Shown here piece by piece: positions 44,490 through 53,572 of a DNA stretch of 64,000 nt. How positions within the stretch are numbered: the first letter of the stretch is position 1; every line of letters starts with the position of its first letter. A program made the position numbers and the translations under genes. The notes below the pieces were generated by a model. The model ran no database searches, was not told the DNA's origin, and saw only the letters and a list, made by a program, of their open reading frames with translations. Origin of the DNA: Candidatus Omnitrophota bacterium (lineage in GTDB: Bacteria; Omnitrophota; Gorgyraeia; Tantalellales; Tantalellaceae); the NCBI GenBank assembly GCA_014728045.1, contig WJMH01000010.1, forward strand, positions 62,001-126,000, given 5' to 3'.

Positions 44490-44515
44490 ATATTTTTAGT
44501 ATATACTAAAAATAT
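44490..44515. repeat. 26-bp perfect A/T-rich palindrome between aroA and mreB
   Basis: ATATTTTTAGTAT and its exact reverse complement, without a spacer, 45 bp upstream of the mreB -35 box and 23 bp after the aroA stop. Only two of 26 bases are G or C, so the hairpin would be a poor intrinsic terminator; a protein-binding operator is the more likely reading. Confidence 0.6.
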
Positions 44516-44538
44516 ACAAGCCTACTGTTTATGCGGTC

Positions 44539-45831
44539 TTACCCTGCGAGCGTCTGAAGGTCCCTCAAAAAGTTAGGATAAGAGATATCCGCGCAGGAAG
44601 TATTGCGGATGAGACACTCCCCATCGGAAACAAGACCGGCTATTGCGCAGCTCATCGCTATACGGTGGTCTCCGAAACTGTCAAGCTCTGCAGCAGAAAT
44701 ATTCGCGCCGGATCGGCCATGAATCACGAGAGAATCCTCTTTCTCTTCGATGCTTATTCCCAGGCGTGAAAGGTTCTCGGTAACGCTCCTGACCCTGTCG
44801 GTCTCCTTGACCTTAAGCTCACCCGTACCTTTTATAAGAGTATCGCCTTGCGCCCGCGCGGCCGCAAGAGCGAGTATCGGTATTTCATCTATAAGCAGAG
44901 GTATCTCCCTCTCCTCCACCACCGTTCCTTTCAGCGAAGAAGACCTGACCTCGATATCCCCGGCAGGCTCGATCTCTTTATTGACATCAAGAACCTTAAG
45001 ATCCGCCCCCATTCTTTTAAGGACATCAACGATACCTGTGCGGGTAGGATTCATGCCAACATTACGTATCACAAGACGTGACCCCTCTACAATAAGAGCA
45101 CCCACTATGAAAAAAGAGGCGCTGGATATGTCCCCCGGAATGACCAGATCCCTCGGAACAAGTTCGTCTAAACCCCGTATTTCCGTGGTTAACCCCTTTC
45201 TACTGATATCGGCGCAGAAGTATTCCATCATCCTTTCGGTGTGGTCGCGCGACTGGAAAGGTTCGGTAACGCTCGTCCTGCCCTCGGCATACAGACCCGC
45301 AGCAAGCACACATGACTTGACCTGAGCGCTCGCCATGGGGGTTTTATATTCGATCGCCTTCAGCGGCACTCTTCCGGTTATCCTGAAAGGAGCGTGTTCT
45401 CCTCCTTCAAGAGGCTCTATTTCGGCACCCATCATCGACAGTGGTTCCATTACCCTGTCCATGGGCCTTTTTGAAAGAGATTCGTCACCGGTAAGTACCG
45501 TCTGGAACGGTTGTCCGGCCAATATGCCCGAGATTATGCGCATGGTAGTCCCGGAATTACCCAGGTCAAGCTCACCTGCCGGGGCCTTCAAGCCCCTGAG
45601 ACCACGTCCTTTAATTGTTACGGTATCGCCGTGGGTCGATATATCCGCACCAAGCGCCCGGAAAGCTCCCAAAGTGCTCAGGCAATCCCCGGAGAACAGG
45701 AAATTACTTATCGCGCATTCACCCCGGCAGATCGAACCAAGCATAACGGATCTGTGCGAAATGCTCTTATCAGCCGGAACGGACAGCTGCCCGTTCAAAC
45801 CTTTATCAGCGGTTTTTATCTTCCAGTCCAT
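44539..45831 (-). CDS. aroA: 5-enolpyruvylshikimate-3-phosphate synthase
   Basis: 430 residues from MDWKIKTADKG, one base after the rluD TAA. Catalyses the sixth shikimate step. Motifs: PADKSISHRSVM, LDLGNSGTTMRI, SAQVKSCVLAAGLYAEG, KVKETDRVRSV and DSFGDHRIAMS. The last-listed motifs contain catalytic Asp/Glu/His residues. An in-frame ATG 20 codons upstream lies inside rluD and is not family-like. It is the last gene of the run from proC. Confidence 0.96.
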   Translation of the reverse strand: MDWKIKTADKGLNGQLSVPADKSISHRSVMLGSICRGECAISNFLFSGDCLSTLGAFRALGADISTHGDTVTIKGRGLRGLKAPAGELDLGNSGTTMRIISGILAGQPFQTVLTGDESLSKRPMDRVMEPLSMMGAEIEPLEGGEHAPFRITGRVPLKAIEYKTPMASAQVKSCVLAAGLYAEGRTSVTEPFQSRDHTERMMEYFCADISRKGLTTEIRGLDELVPRDLVIPGDISSASFFIVGALIVEGSRLVIRNVGMNPTRTGIVDVLKRMGADLKVLDVNKEIEPAGDIEVRSSSLKGTVVEEREIPLLIDEIPILALAAARAQGDTLIKGTGELKVKETDRVRSVTENLSRLGISIEEKEDSLVIHGRSGANISAAELDSFGDHRIAMSCAIAGLVSDGECLIRNTSCADISYPNFLRDLQTLAG

Positions 45832-45832
45832 T

Positions 45833-46750
45833 TTATCCGTCTTCCCCTTCTTTTTCGATGAAGAGTTTGATGTCATCAGGAAACGGCGCATGGTATTCTA
45901 CATGTTCGCCTGTGCCAGGATGAGTAAACGCTATCATCTCGGCGTGCAGCGCCTGTCTCCAGAAACTGCGATCGTTGCCGTATAGGCGGTCACCCAGGAC
46001 GGGATATCCGATATGTTTCATGTGCACCCGTATCTGGTGCATCCTTCCTGTCTCGGGTCTGACCTCAAGCTGAGTGAAAGAGCCGTACCTTTTGATAACA
46101 TGATATACTGTTCTGGCCGGTTTGCCGTTATCCACGCCTGCGGCCATCTTCAGCCTGTGAGTGGGATGCCGGCCTATCGGCTCATCCACAAGACCATTAT
46201 CCATCTCAACGTATCCCTTTACAAGGGCTATGTACTTTTTCTTTACGGTCCTGTTCTGGAATTGTTTGGTAAGGGAACGTTTGGCCCGGTCGTTCTTAAC
46301 GGCAACGATTATTCCCGAAGTATCTTTATCGAGCCTGTGCACTATCCCCGGTCGCAACTGGTCGTCCGTCTCTGCCAGCTTGCCGCAATGAAAAAGAAGC
46401 GCGTTGACAAGTGTCCCATGCCAGTTACCCGCAGCCGGGTGTACGACCATACCGGGGGGTTTATTCACCACGATAATATCCTCGTCCTCATGAACTATAT
46501 CAAGGGGGATATCCTCTGGCTCCATCGCTTCATCCTTGGGCAGAGGCGCCAGGGTCAACGAAACCTTATCCCCCGCCTTGGGAGTATACCGGGGTTTGAC
46601 GCTCTTGCCGTTAACCAGCACAAAGCCATTATCCATCAGGTATCTTACATAAGTTCGTGAATAATCCCGCCCCAGGCGGTCGGCTATATATTTATCGATC
46701 CTGCCCCCGGAGTTCTCGGGACTTACCGTGAAATTCGCCTGTTCATTCAT
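45833..46750 (-). CDS. rluD: Large-subunit rRNA pseudouridine synthase (RluD family)
   Basis: 305 residues. N-terminal S4 domain (about 10-75: GGRIDKYIADRLGRDYSRTYV), then the RluA-type catalytic domain with HRLDKDTSG, whose Asp is the nucleophile. The C-terminal RMHQIRVHMKHIGYPVLGD motif follows. It makes pseudouridines in 23S rRNA helix 69 if it is a true RluD; other RluA-family targets are possible. Linkage to lspA and ileS is widespread. It overlaps lgt by 8 bp. Confidence 0.92.
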   Translation of the reverse strand: MNEQANFTVSPENSGGRIDKYIADRLGRDYSRTYVRYLMDNGFVLVNGKSVKPRYTPKAGDKVSLTLAPLPKDEAMEPEDIPLDIVHEDEDIIVVNKPPGMVVHPAAGNWHGTLVNALLFHCGKLAETDDQLRPGIVHRLDKDTSGIIVAVKNDRAKRSLTKQFQNRTVKKKYIALVKGYVEMDNGLVDEPIGRHPTHRLKMAAGVDNGKPARTVYHVIKRYGSFTQLEVRPETGRMHQIRVHMKHIGYPVLGDRLYGNDRSFWRQALHAEMIAFTHPGTGEHVEYHAPFPDDIKLFIEKEGEDG

Positions 46751-47516
46751 TATGACTAGGATCTGTTGTTTCGGTTCTTTTAGAAGACCGCCAGAGAAAA
46801 AGCAAAATGGCGCCTCCGGCCGCGAACATACCGATACTGATTAATTGTGACAGCGTAAGCATCCCCCATCCGACCAGTTCATCGCCCCGCAAAAAGTCCA
46901 TAAAGAACCTGAAGAAAGAATACAGTAAAAGGTAAAGAGCGAAGAGATAGCCGTCAAAGGGGCGTTTTTTCCGCAAAAGTAAAAGTAAAATGAATATAAA
47001 GAGCAGGCCTGCGCTCGAATATATCTGGACAGGCAACCTGGAAACCTCTTCACCGGGAAAGGTCACCGCCCAGAATCCCTCGGTCGCGACGCGTCCGTAA
47101 CAGCACCCGTTAAGGAAACACCCGATGCGCCCAAGCGCCTGGGCTAAGGCTATATACGGTGAGATCAGGTCTGCCCCCCTCCAGAAAGAGAGCCTCTTGT
47201 GCTTTGCCACGAAAAAGCCCGTCAAGGCCGCCGCAACTATAGCTCCCTGTATGGCAAGACCTCCTTCGTGTATAAAAATTATCCTTACAGGATGACGTAA
47301 GAAATATTCGAAGTTTATGCCCACGAAAAGAAGCCTGCCCCCGATTATGCCTGCGGCGAGTACGGCGATAACGGCATCCAGAACATCCTCCCTGGAGATA
47401 CCGAAATTTCGGGAGTTCCTGAGTATAAGCAAGGTTGACAGGAGAAAACCCAAAGCCACCATAAATCCATACGAATACAAAGTAAAGGGGCCTATCGTGA
47501 ATAATACCCTATGCAA
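46743..47516 (-). CDS. lgt: Prolipoprotein diacylglyceryl transferase
   Basis: 257 residues, seven membrane helices. Signature GRIGCFLNGCCYG (about 135-147) and the conserved HEGGLAIQGA motif with the essential His. Lgt attaches diacylglycerol to the lipobox Cys, the first step of lipoprotein maturation. The start appears to be TTG with GGAGAAG just upstream, overlapping the lspA stop by 8 bp. Pairing with lspA makes a two-step lipoprotein module. Confidence 0.95.
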   Translation of the reverse strand: MHRVLFTIGPFTLYSYGFMVALGFLLSTLLILRNSRNFGISREDVLDAVIAVLAAGIIGGRLLFVGINFEYFLRHPVRIIFIHEGGLAIQGAIVAAALTGFFVAKHKRLSFWRGADLISPYIALAQALGRIGCFLNGCCYGRVATEGFWAVTFPGEEVSRLPVQIYSSAGLLFIFILLLLLRKKRPFDGYLFALYLLLYSFFRFFMDFLRGDELVGWGMLTLSQLISIGMFAAGGAILLFLWRSSKRTETTDPSHNE

Positions 47517-47994
47517 GACTTCTCCTAACCCCGGCCAGCAGCGACCAGGCGATTAATACAGCACCCGCGGTAATAAAGCTGTCCGCCAGATTGAAAACGG
47601 GCCAGACCCGGAAATCCAGGAAGTCTGTCACATAACCCAAGCGGATCCTGTCGGCAAGGTTACCGAGTGTCCCGCCGAGCAAAAGGCATAAAGCAATTCT
47701 TTCTCTTGGATTAAGTCCGGAAAGCTTTTTAATAAGGATGTAATTTATGAACAGGACCGCAAGGATCGATATCACTACAAAAATACGGGGATGAGCCTTC
47801 ATCATTCCGAAAGCGGCCCCTGTATTATGTATGAGGGTAATATGGAAAAGGCCGCTGACTACCGGAACGCTTTCTCCTCGTTCAAGAAGCGCCAGGACAA
47901 CATATTTAGATGCCTGATCAAGCACTAGAACAAGAAAAACAAAAGCGTATAGCAACAATACTACTTTTCGTTCTTTTCTTTTTCTTCCTGGCAT
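47509..47994 (-). CDS. lspA: Lipoprotein signal peptidase II
   Basis: 161 residues from the ATG; a TTG three codons earlier is also possible. Four membrane helices. The aspartyl-protease residues lie in LGNLADRIR and VFNLADSFI, and the LDQASKYVV and NTGAAFGM motifs are present. It removes signal peptides after Lgt action. It overlaps dksA by 34 bp. Confidence 0.95.
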   Translation of the reverse strand: MPGRKRKERKVVLLLYAFVFLVLVLDQASKYVVLALLERGESVPVVSGLFHITLIHNTGAAFGMMKAHPRIFVVISILAVLFINYILIKKLSGLNPRERIALCLLLGGTLGNLADRIRLGYVTDFLDFRVWPVFNLADSFITAGAVLIAWSLLAGVRRSLA

Positions 47995-48377
47995 GTTATG
48001 CAAAGTTCCGCCATGGGCATGAATTTAAGACGCTGCTTCGAGATCTTGGCTCCGCAAGAACTGCATTCGCCATATTCGCCTTCATCTATGCGCTTAATGG
48101 CATCGTCCAACTCATAAAGCCTGTCCCTTTCAGCTTCGGCCAGCTCAAGAGAAAACTCTCTGTCATAAAGATCGGTCGCCATATCCGCCATATGAAAAGA
48201 ATAACCGGAAAGGTCCCCGGAAGCATCTTTAAGCGATTTCTTTACAGAATCCCCCTGTAGACTGATTATCTCTTCCAGTATTTTGGCTTTCTCTTTGACT
48301 AGTTGTTTCCTTATCGATTCCAGCTCTTTCTTGGTAAATGGCTTGGTCTTTTTGCCCTTGCTTTTCTTCTTAGCCAT
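47961..48377 (-). CDS. DksA/TraR-family zinc-finger protein
   Basis: 138 residues. Very basic N-terminus (AKKKSKGKKTKPFTKKEL), a helical hairpin with RDRLYELDDAIKRIDEGEYGECSSCG, and a C4 zinc finger CSSC...CITC. The finger sits at the end as in DksA. DksA relatives enter the RNA polymerase secondary channel and work with ppGpp. The acidic residues expected at the coiled-coil tip are not certain by eye, so it may be a YteA-like paralogue. GGAAAGGAG precedes the ATG. The ileS-dksA-lspA order is common. Confidence 0.88.
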   Translation of the reverse strand: MAKKKSKGKKTKPFTKKELESIRKQLVKEKAKILEEIISLQGDSVKKSLKDASGDLSGYSFHMADMATDLYDREFSLELAEAERDRLYELDDAIKRIDEGEYGECSSCGAKISKQRLKFMPMAELCITCQEEKEKNEK

Positions 48378-51183
48378 TGTCACTCCTTTCCGAGATTACA
48401 TTATAACACCTTTGGCACAGATCAGGGTGTTCTTTGTTCTTCCCGACGTTTTCACTGTAATTCCAGCATCTCTGGCACTTTTGTCCCGATGCTCTTTCTA
48501 CTTTAACTCTCAGGTCCGTCCCCGGAACGTCCTCCATGCCCTCTTCGTCCTTTTCGGAAACCCTAGTCTGGGAAACCTTGAAAAGACCGGAAAGAAGGTG
48601 CTGCTCCTCCTCTAAAAGACTCTGCTCGCGACCATCCTTGGAATAAAGCGTAACCTTTGCCTCTAAAGAGCTTCCTATAAGACCCTGCTCGCGCTTCACT
48701 TCAAGGGATTTCATGATGTGGTCCCTTATCCTGAGTTTCTGCTCCCATTTGGCGTCCAGCTGTTTATCCTCCCATCCGGGCATCTCTTTTTCGATGTCCG
48801 GCCAGTAGGACATATGAACGCTCTCAGCCTTTCCCTTGAGCTGTAAATGCGACCAGACCTCCTCGGCGGTGAATGACAGTATGGGCGCGACGATACGCAC
48901 CAGGGTATGCAGTAGACTGTACATTACGGTCTGGGCCGACCTTCTAGCAGAATCATCCGGTGAAAGTATATACAACAGATCTTTCATTACGTCAAGATAA
49001 AAAGCGCTGACCTCATATACACAGAAATCATAAACGGCCCTGTACACCCTGTAGAATTCCCAGTTATCGTAATGGCGGGTAACTTTTTCGGTAAGCCCGT
49101 AAAGCGAGGACAGCATCCACCTGTCGGTCTCCTCCATCTTATCCAGCGGCACTCGATCAGTCTCCGGATCGAAGTCATAAAGATTACTTAGCAGAAATCG
49201 AAATGTGTTCCTTATTTTCCTGTATCCGTCAGCCAGCCTCTCGAGGATCTCACCGGAAAGCTTGATATCCCCCACGTAGTCGCTGGAGGCGACCCACAAA
49301 CGTAGTATATCCGCACCGTATTTTTTCATCACTTCATCGGGGCTTATGACATTGCCGACCGATTTTGACATCTTTTTACCCTCCCCGTCAACAACGAACC
49401 CGTGGGTAAGCACTTTCCTGTAGGGCGGTTCGCCTTTGGTGGCCATAGCCGTAATTAAAGCCGCCTGGAACCAGCCTCTGTGCTGGTCAGACCCTTCCAG
49501 ATAAAGGTCAGCAGGATAAGAGAGCTCCGCCCGCGCGTCAATAACGGCCTTGTGACTCACGCCGGAGTCGAACCACACGTCCAGGATATTATCCTCTTTT
49601 TTGAACTTATCACTGCCGCATCCGCACTTTGTGTCTTCAGGCAAAAGCTCATCCAGGCTTTTTTCGAACCAGACGTCAGCTCCGGCCTCCCGCGTCAGAT
49701 CGGACACTTTCTGTATTACTTCAGCACTTGTGAAAGCTTCTCCGCACTTCTCGCATTTGAACGCCGGTATTGGCACGCCCCAGTACCTCTGACGGGAGAG
49801 GCACCAGTCAGGCCTCATCTTCACCATCGCGCCGATGCGTTCTTCGCCGGCAGGAGGTATCCAATGCACGTTCTGCTTTATAGCTCTCGCCATCCTGTCA
49901 CGCAGCCGGTCATGGTCTATGCTCATGAACCACTGTTCGGTAGCACGGAATATTATCGGTTTTTTACATCTCCAACAATGCGGATAAGAATGCCTCACTT
50001 CTTCGGAGTAGATAAGAGAGCCTTCACGGCGCATCTTTTCGATTATACCCTTATTGGCTTTTATTACGTCTTCTCCGGCAAAGTCCCCGGCCTCTTCCCT
50101 GAACCTGCCCCTGTCGTCAACAGGCATGATAACAGGAAGGCCATGCTTTTTACCTGTCAAATAGTCCTCCTGCCCGTGACCGGGAGCGGTATGGACGCAT
50201 CCTGTACCATCCTCCTTGGTGACATAATCGGCAGGAACCAGAACGGACTCCCTCTCCATGAAAGGATGCTCAAGAGGCTCGAAGTTCTGGATGACCTCAC
50301 GGCCCTTTTGCCTGTCAATTATCCTGTATGATCCCACGCCGGCCTTTTTCATCAGGTGTTCGGCCCTGTCCTCGTCCATGACCCATACCTGCCCTGCAAC
50401 TTGCACGAAAGCATAGGTGAAATCGGGGTGCAAGGCCACTGCCACGTTCGCCAGCAGTGTCCAGGGCGTGGTTGTCCATATGACAAAGTAAACCGGTCTG
50501 CCGGCGATCTCTTCAGCCGCCTTGAACTTAACGTATATCGAAGGTGAGGTCTTCTCTTCGTATTCGACCTCAGCTTCAGCCAGGGCTGTTTCACATTCCT
50601 TGCACCAGTTAACTGGTTTAAGGTCCTTGTAGATGTAACCTTTTCGGTAGAGTTCGGCCAGACTGGCCAATATGTCGGCTTCGTAGTCCTTCGTCAGGGT
50701 AAGATACGGGTTCTGCCAGTCACCGAAAACACCTAGCCTTTCAAACTCCTTGGACTGAATGGAAACGAACTTCATAGCATACTTATAAGCTTTCTTGCGG
50801 AATTTAACCTGATCGATATCATGCTTCGAGATGTTCAGTTCCTTGAAAAGCTGGTGTTCAACAGGCAGACCGTGACAATCCCACCCCGGGATATACGGGG
50901 CCCTGAAGCCCTGCATGGTGTAATACTTAACGCATATGTCCTTGAGCATCTTGTTAAGAACATGGCCCATGTGTATGTGCCCGTTGGCATAGGGAGGACC
51001 GTCATGAAGGATGAATGACCTGGCCGCATCACTGCGGCTATCCAATATCCTGCTGTATATCGCCGATTCCTGCCATTTTTTCAGGATCTCCGGTTCCCTC
51101 GTGGGCAGACTCGCCTTCATCGGAAAGGAGGTCTTGGGAAGATTCAGCGTTTCCTTGTAATTCTTGGTCTTTTCCTTGCTCAT
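48370..51183 (-). CDS. ileS: Isoleucyl-tRNA synthetase
   Basis: 937 residues, full bacterial length. HIGH motif in PYANGHIHMGHVLNKM (about residue 64), large CP1 editing domain (residues 190-400, including the WTTTPWTL threonine-rich motif), KMSKS in DGEGKKMSKSVGN, and the C-terminal zinc finger CQRCW...CQRCYN. No anomalies. It starts two bases after mtnP and overlaps dksA by 8 bp. Confidence 0.98.
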   Translation of the reverse strand: MSKEKTKNYKETLNLPKTSFPMKASLPTREPEILKKWQESAIYSRILDSRSDAARSFILHDGPPYANGHIHMGHVLNKMLKDICVKYYTMQGFRAPYIPGWDCHGLPVEHQLFKELNISKHDIDQVKFRKKAYKYAMKFVSIQSKEFERLGVFGDWQNPYLTLTKDYEADILASLAELYRKGYIYKDLKPVNWCKECETALAEAEVEYEEKTSPSIYVKFKAAEEIAGRPVYFVIWTTTPWTLLANVAVALHPDFTYAFVQVAGQVWVMDEDRAEHLMKKAGVGSYRIIDRQKGREVIQNFEPLEHPFMERESVLVPADYVTKEDGTGCVHTAPGHGQEDYLTGKKHGLPVIMPVDDRGRFREEAGDFAGEDVIKANKGIIEKMRREGSLIYSEEVRHSYPHCWRCKKPIIFRATEQWFMSIDHDRLRDRMARAIKQNVHWIPPAGEERIGAMVKMRPDWCLSRQRYWGVPIPAFKCEKCGEAFTSAEVIQKVSDLTREAGADVWFEKSLDELLPEDTKCGCGSDKFKKEDNILDVWFDSGVSHKAVIDARAELSYPADLYLEGSDQHRGWFQAALITAMATKGEPPYRKVLTHGFVVDGEGKKMSKSVGNVISPDEVMKKYGADILRLWVASSDYVGDIKLSGEILERLADGYRKIRNTFRFLLSNLYDFDPETDRVPLDKMEETDRWMLSSLYGLTEKVTRHYDNWEFYRVYRAVYDFCVYEVSAFYLDVMKDLLYILSPDDSARRSAQTVMYSLLHTLVRIVAPILSFTAEEVWSHLQLKGKAESVHMSYWPDIEKEMPGWEDKQLDAKWEQKLRIRDHIMKSLEVKREQGLIGSSLEAKVTLYSKDGREQSLLEEEQHLLSGLFKVSQTRVSEKDEEGMEDVPGTDLRVKVERASGQKCQRCWNYSENVGKNKEHPDLCQRCYNVISERSDNG

Positions 51184-51185
51184 CT

Positions 51186-52049
51186 TTATATAAAACCTTC
51201 AAGTATGGGTTTGAGTTTTTCCAGGGTGCCGGCCGGCACGGCGTCCCTTGCAGTAACTATAGCTTTGCGCAAAGCCTCCCCGCAGGTGCATGTTCTCTCC
51301 ACCGGCATCTTTTTGATGGTCTCAAGCAGCATCTTCTTGGAATTAGCAGCGTTCTTGCTCAGGTTCTCGAGTATCACGTCCACCGATACGGTCTCTACCT
51401 CCGGGCTCAGGTGCCAACAGTCATAGTCGGTGACCATCGCTATGGTCGAATAGCATATGCCCGCTTCCCTCGCCAGCCTGGCTTCCTGAATGTTGGTCAT
51501 GCCTATGACATCGGCTCCCCAGCTTTTATACAGATACGACTCGGCCTTGGTGGAAAAAGCCGGCCCTTCCATGTTTATGTAGGTGCCCCCGTCATGTATC
51601 TTGACATCAAGGGACTTGTTGGCTTCATAGATCAGGTCCTTGAGCTCCATGCAGACAGGCTGAGCGAAAGCAACATGAGCCACTATCCCATCACCAAAGA
51701 AAGTAGTGGACCTTCCCTGGTTGGTCCTGTCTATGAACTGGTCGACCAGAAGTATGTCCAGAGGCTTGACCTCTTCCTGTAGGCTGCCCACAGCTGAAAC
51801 GGATATTATCCTGTCCACACCCAGCATCTTCATGGCGAAAATGTTAGCCCTGTAATTGATCTCGGTGGGCAAAAGGCTGTGGGTCCTCTGGTGCCTCGGC
51901 AGGAACACAACCTCACGGCCGGCCAAGTTTCCTACAACGAACTCATCGGATGGCTCCCCGAAAGGGGTGGAGAGGGTCTTCCTTTCTTTAACGTCAAGAC
52001 CTTCGATCTGATAGAGGGAACTGCCACCGATTATCCCGATCCTATTCAT
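51186..52049 (-). CDS. mtnP: S-methyl-5'-thioadenosine phosphorylase family protein
   Basis: 287 residues. Phosphorylase family 2: IGIIGGSSLYQIEGL, LPRHQRTHSLLPTEINYRAN (phosphate-binding region; usual GRGH is QRTH here), YINMEGPAFSTKAES and MVTDYDCWH. It cleaves methylthioadenosine from SAM-dependent reactions; a related purine nucleoside or 6-oxopurine phosphorylase activity cannot be excluded. It lies between yggU and ileS, overlapping yggU by four bases. Confidence 0.9.
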   Translation of the reverse strand: MNRIGIIGGSSLYQIEGLDVKERKTLSTPFGEPSDEFVVGNLAGREVVFLPRHQRTHSLLPTEINYRANIFAMKMLGVDRIISVSAVGSLQEEVKPLDILLVDQFIDRTNQGRSTTFFGDGIVAHVAFAQPVCMELKDLIYEANKSLDVKIHDGGTYINMEGPAFSTKAESYLYKSWGADVIGMTNIQEARLAREAGICYSTIAMVTDYDCWHLSPEVETVSVDVILENLSKNAANSKKMLLETIKKMPVERTCTCGEALRKAIVTARDAVPAGTLEKLKPILEGFI

Positions 52050-52267
52050 GATCCCGATACCTCCAGTATTTTTTTACGGCTGGTCTGCCCCGCAACTATG
52101 GTAACATCACTTTTTTTGACCTTGTACTCCCTAGCTACAAGGTTCACCAGAGCTTTATTGGCCTTACCCTTGTCCGGAGCGGCCTTTACATAAGCTTTGA
52201 GCATTCCGTCCTTTTCAACAAGTTCTTCCCTTTGTGACTTCGGAAAAACCTTTACCTCGAGCCGCAA
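52046..52267 (-). CDS. YggU/DUF167 family protein
   Basis: 73 residues, apparently a TTG start with GGGGTGA upstream. The DUF167 pattern KVFPKSQREELVEKDG, followed by VKAAPDKGKANKALVNLVA, is clear. Members are small cytoplasmic proteins of unknown role, often next to yggT, as here (four bases away). Confidence 0.88.
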   Translation of the reverse strand: MRLEVKVFPKSQREELVEKDGMLKAYVKAAPDKGKANKALVNLVAREYKVKKSDVTIVAGQTSRKKILEVSGS

Positions 52268-52271
52268 GCGA

Positions 52272-52568
52272 TCACCCCATTCTGTATGCTATGCTGTAAA
52301 GTAGGTTCACTATAAAGTTCCTCAGCACGCTGAGGACTATGAACGCCAGTATGGGCGAAAAATCTATGGCCCCCATTTGAAGCGGCAACCTCCGGAAAGG
52401 CGCAAGTATGGGCTCGCTGATCCTGTATATTATCTGAACGATCTCGTTGTAGGGATCAGGATTAACCCACGAAAGAATGATCCTTATTATCAGGATGAAA
52501 TATACAACGTTAAACAGCAAAGATATAAGCAAAGCCAGGCTTCTGATAATCTCTGATAAAACGAACAT
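52272..52568 (-). CDS. YggT family membrane protein
   Basis: 98 residues with two hydrophobic segments (about 8-32 and 67-87). The conserved cytoplasmic motif is SWVNPDPYNEIVQIIYRISEPILAPFRR. The family is linked to shape/division clusters and ion homeostasis in other bacteria; function is not settled. It starts two bases after proC. Confidence 0.9.
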   Translation of the reverse strand: MFVLSEIIRSLALLISLLFNVVYFILIIRIILSWVNPDPYNEIVQIIYRISEPILAPFRRLPLQMGAIDFSPILAFIVLSVLRNFIVNLLYSIAYRMG

Positions 52569-52570
52569 CT

Positions 52571-53371
52571 CTACCCCTTTGAAAGTTCCTCAGACCGCTT
52601 TTTTGCTCGCTTGATAGCGGTCTTTATTATGCTTTTCAGGTGTTTTGCCTCAAAAACCTTGAGCGCCGCTTCAGTAGTGCCTCCCTTGGAAGCGACTTTT
52701 TCGGTAAGCTCTTGAGGCGACTGTTGGCAGGTGCGTAAAAGAGAAGAAGCTCCGAAGAGGGTCTGGCCCACCATCTTCTCTGCCGCCGCACCATCGATCC
52801 CCATCTCCACTGCGGCCTCTATCATGGCTCCAGCCAGATAAAACAAATATGCCGGTCCGCTGCCCGAGAGCGCGGTCACCGCGTCCATAAGGGTCTCCTC
52901 TATCTCAACGACATCTCCTATACCGGTAAAAATACTTTTGATCTGCGGAGCATTGGTCACAAGTTCATTGAACGCGACCGAGGTCGTACTCTGTGAAACG
53001 AACGCCGCCATGTTAGGCATGGCCCTGGCCACGGGAACCTCCCTGCCGAGCTTCTCGGTTATGGACTTAATGGTCACCCCCGCCATTACGGACAATATCA
53101 GCTGGCCGTTCAGGTAGCCGGCTATCTGCGTGAGAAGCTCATCAGCATCCTGCGGTTTTATCGATAGAATGACAACATCCGACCCTGTTACGAGTGATTG
53201 AGTTTCCCGTACCGAGGCGCCGATCGCCTTGGCGAGCTTTTCGGCTTTTTCTATGTCCTTATCATATAATGAGATAGAATCCGGGGTCAGATCATCACCT
53301 TCGACCATTCCCCTGGCGATGGCACTGCCCATATTACCGCATCCTATGATACCTACAGTGAACTTTTGCAT
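52571..53371 (-). CDS. proC: Pyrroline-5-carboxylate reductase
   Basis: 266 residues from MQKFTVGIIGCGNMGS. Rossmann GCGNMGSAIARGM motif, then LSIKPQD, MPNMAA and the C-terminal dimer domain with ALSGSGPAYLF and EKVASKGGTTEAAL. It completes the proline pathway with proB and proA, located 40 kb away. It has its own promoter and heads the proC-to-aroA run. An in-frame start five codons earlier is less family-like. Confidence 0.96.
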   Translation of the reverse strand: MQKFTVGIIGCGNMGSAIARGMVEGDDLTPDSISLYDKDIEKAEKLAKAIGASVRETQSLVTGSDVVILSIKPQDADELLTQIAGYLNGQLILSVMAGVTIKSITEKLGREVPVARAMPNMAAFVSQSTTSVAFNELVTNAPQIKSIFTGIGDVVEIEETLMDAVTALSGSGPAYLFYLAGAMIEAAVEMGIDGAAAEKMVGQTLFGASSLLRTCQQSPQELTEKVASKGGTTEAALKVFEAKHLKSIIKTAIKRAKKRSEELSKG

Positions 53372-53405
53372 AATTAGCCTGTCCAATTAATTATAGTAAT
53401 GGTTA

Positions 53406-53434
53406 AAAGTATCATAATTTACGCATGATGTCAA
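53406..53434 (-). promoter_or_regulatory. Promoter for proC operon
   Basis: Minus strand: consensus TTGACA, 17-nt spacer ending TGA, TACTTT. It lies downstream of the small-RNA terminator, so proC does not depend on transcription through the RNA locus. The 94 bp between it and that terminator show nothing else. Confidence 0.7.
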
Positions 53435-53528
53435 TAATTGTATATGAACATATTAGTCAGGGGCAATGCGTTTTCAAAGGCGGTAAAAAGAACAGATAAT
53501 CCAGAACATATAGCCAAATATCATTTTT

Positions 53529-53572
53529 GTAAAGAAAAGCCAGATCACCCGTCTAGCCGGGGATCTGGCTTT
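53529..53572 (-). terminator. Rho-independent terminator of the small-RNA/ftsA transcript
   Basis: Minus strand: AAAGCCAGATC, inner CCCG/CGGG extension with one bulge, then GATCTGGCTTT followed by TCTTT. The 11-bp outer stem is perfect and the loop is short. It ends transcription before proC. Confidence 0.85.

Noticed and set aside
44490-44515. Intrinsic terminator after aroA
   Set aside because: The stem is almost entirely A/T and is not followed by a distinct U run beyond the palindrome, so termination strength would be poor.
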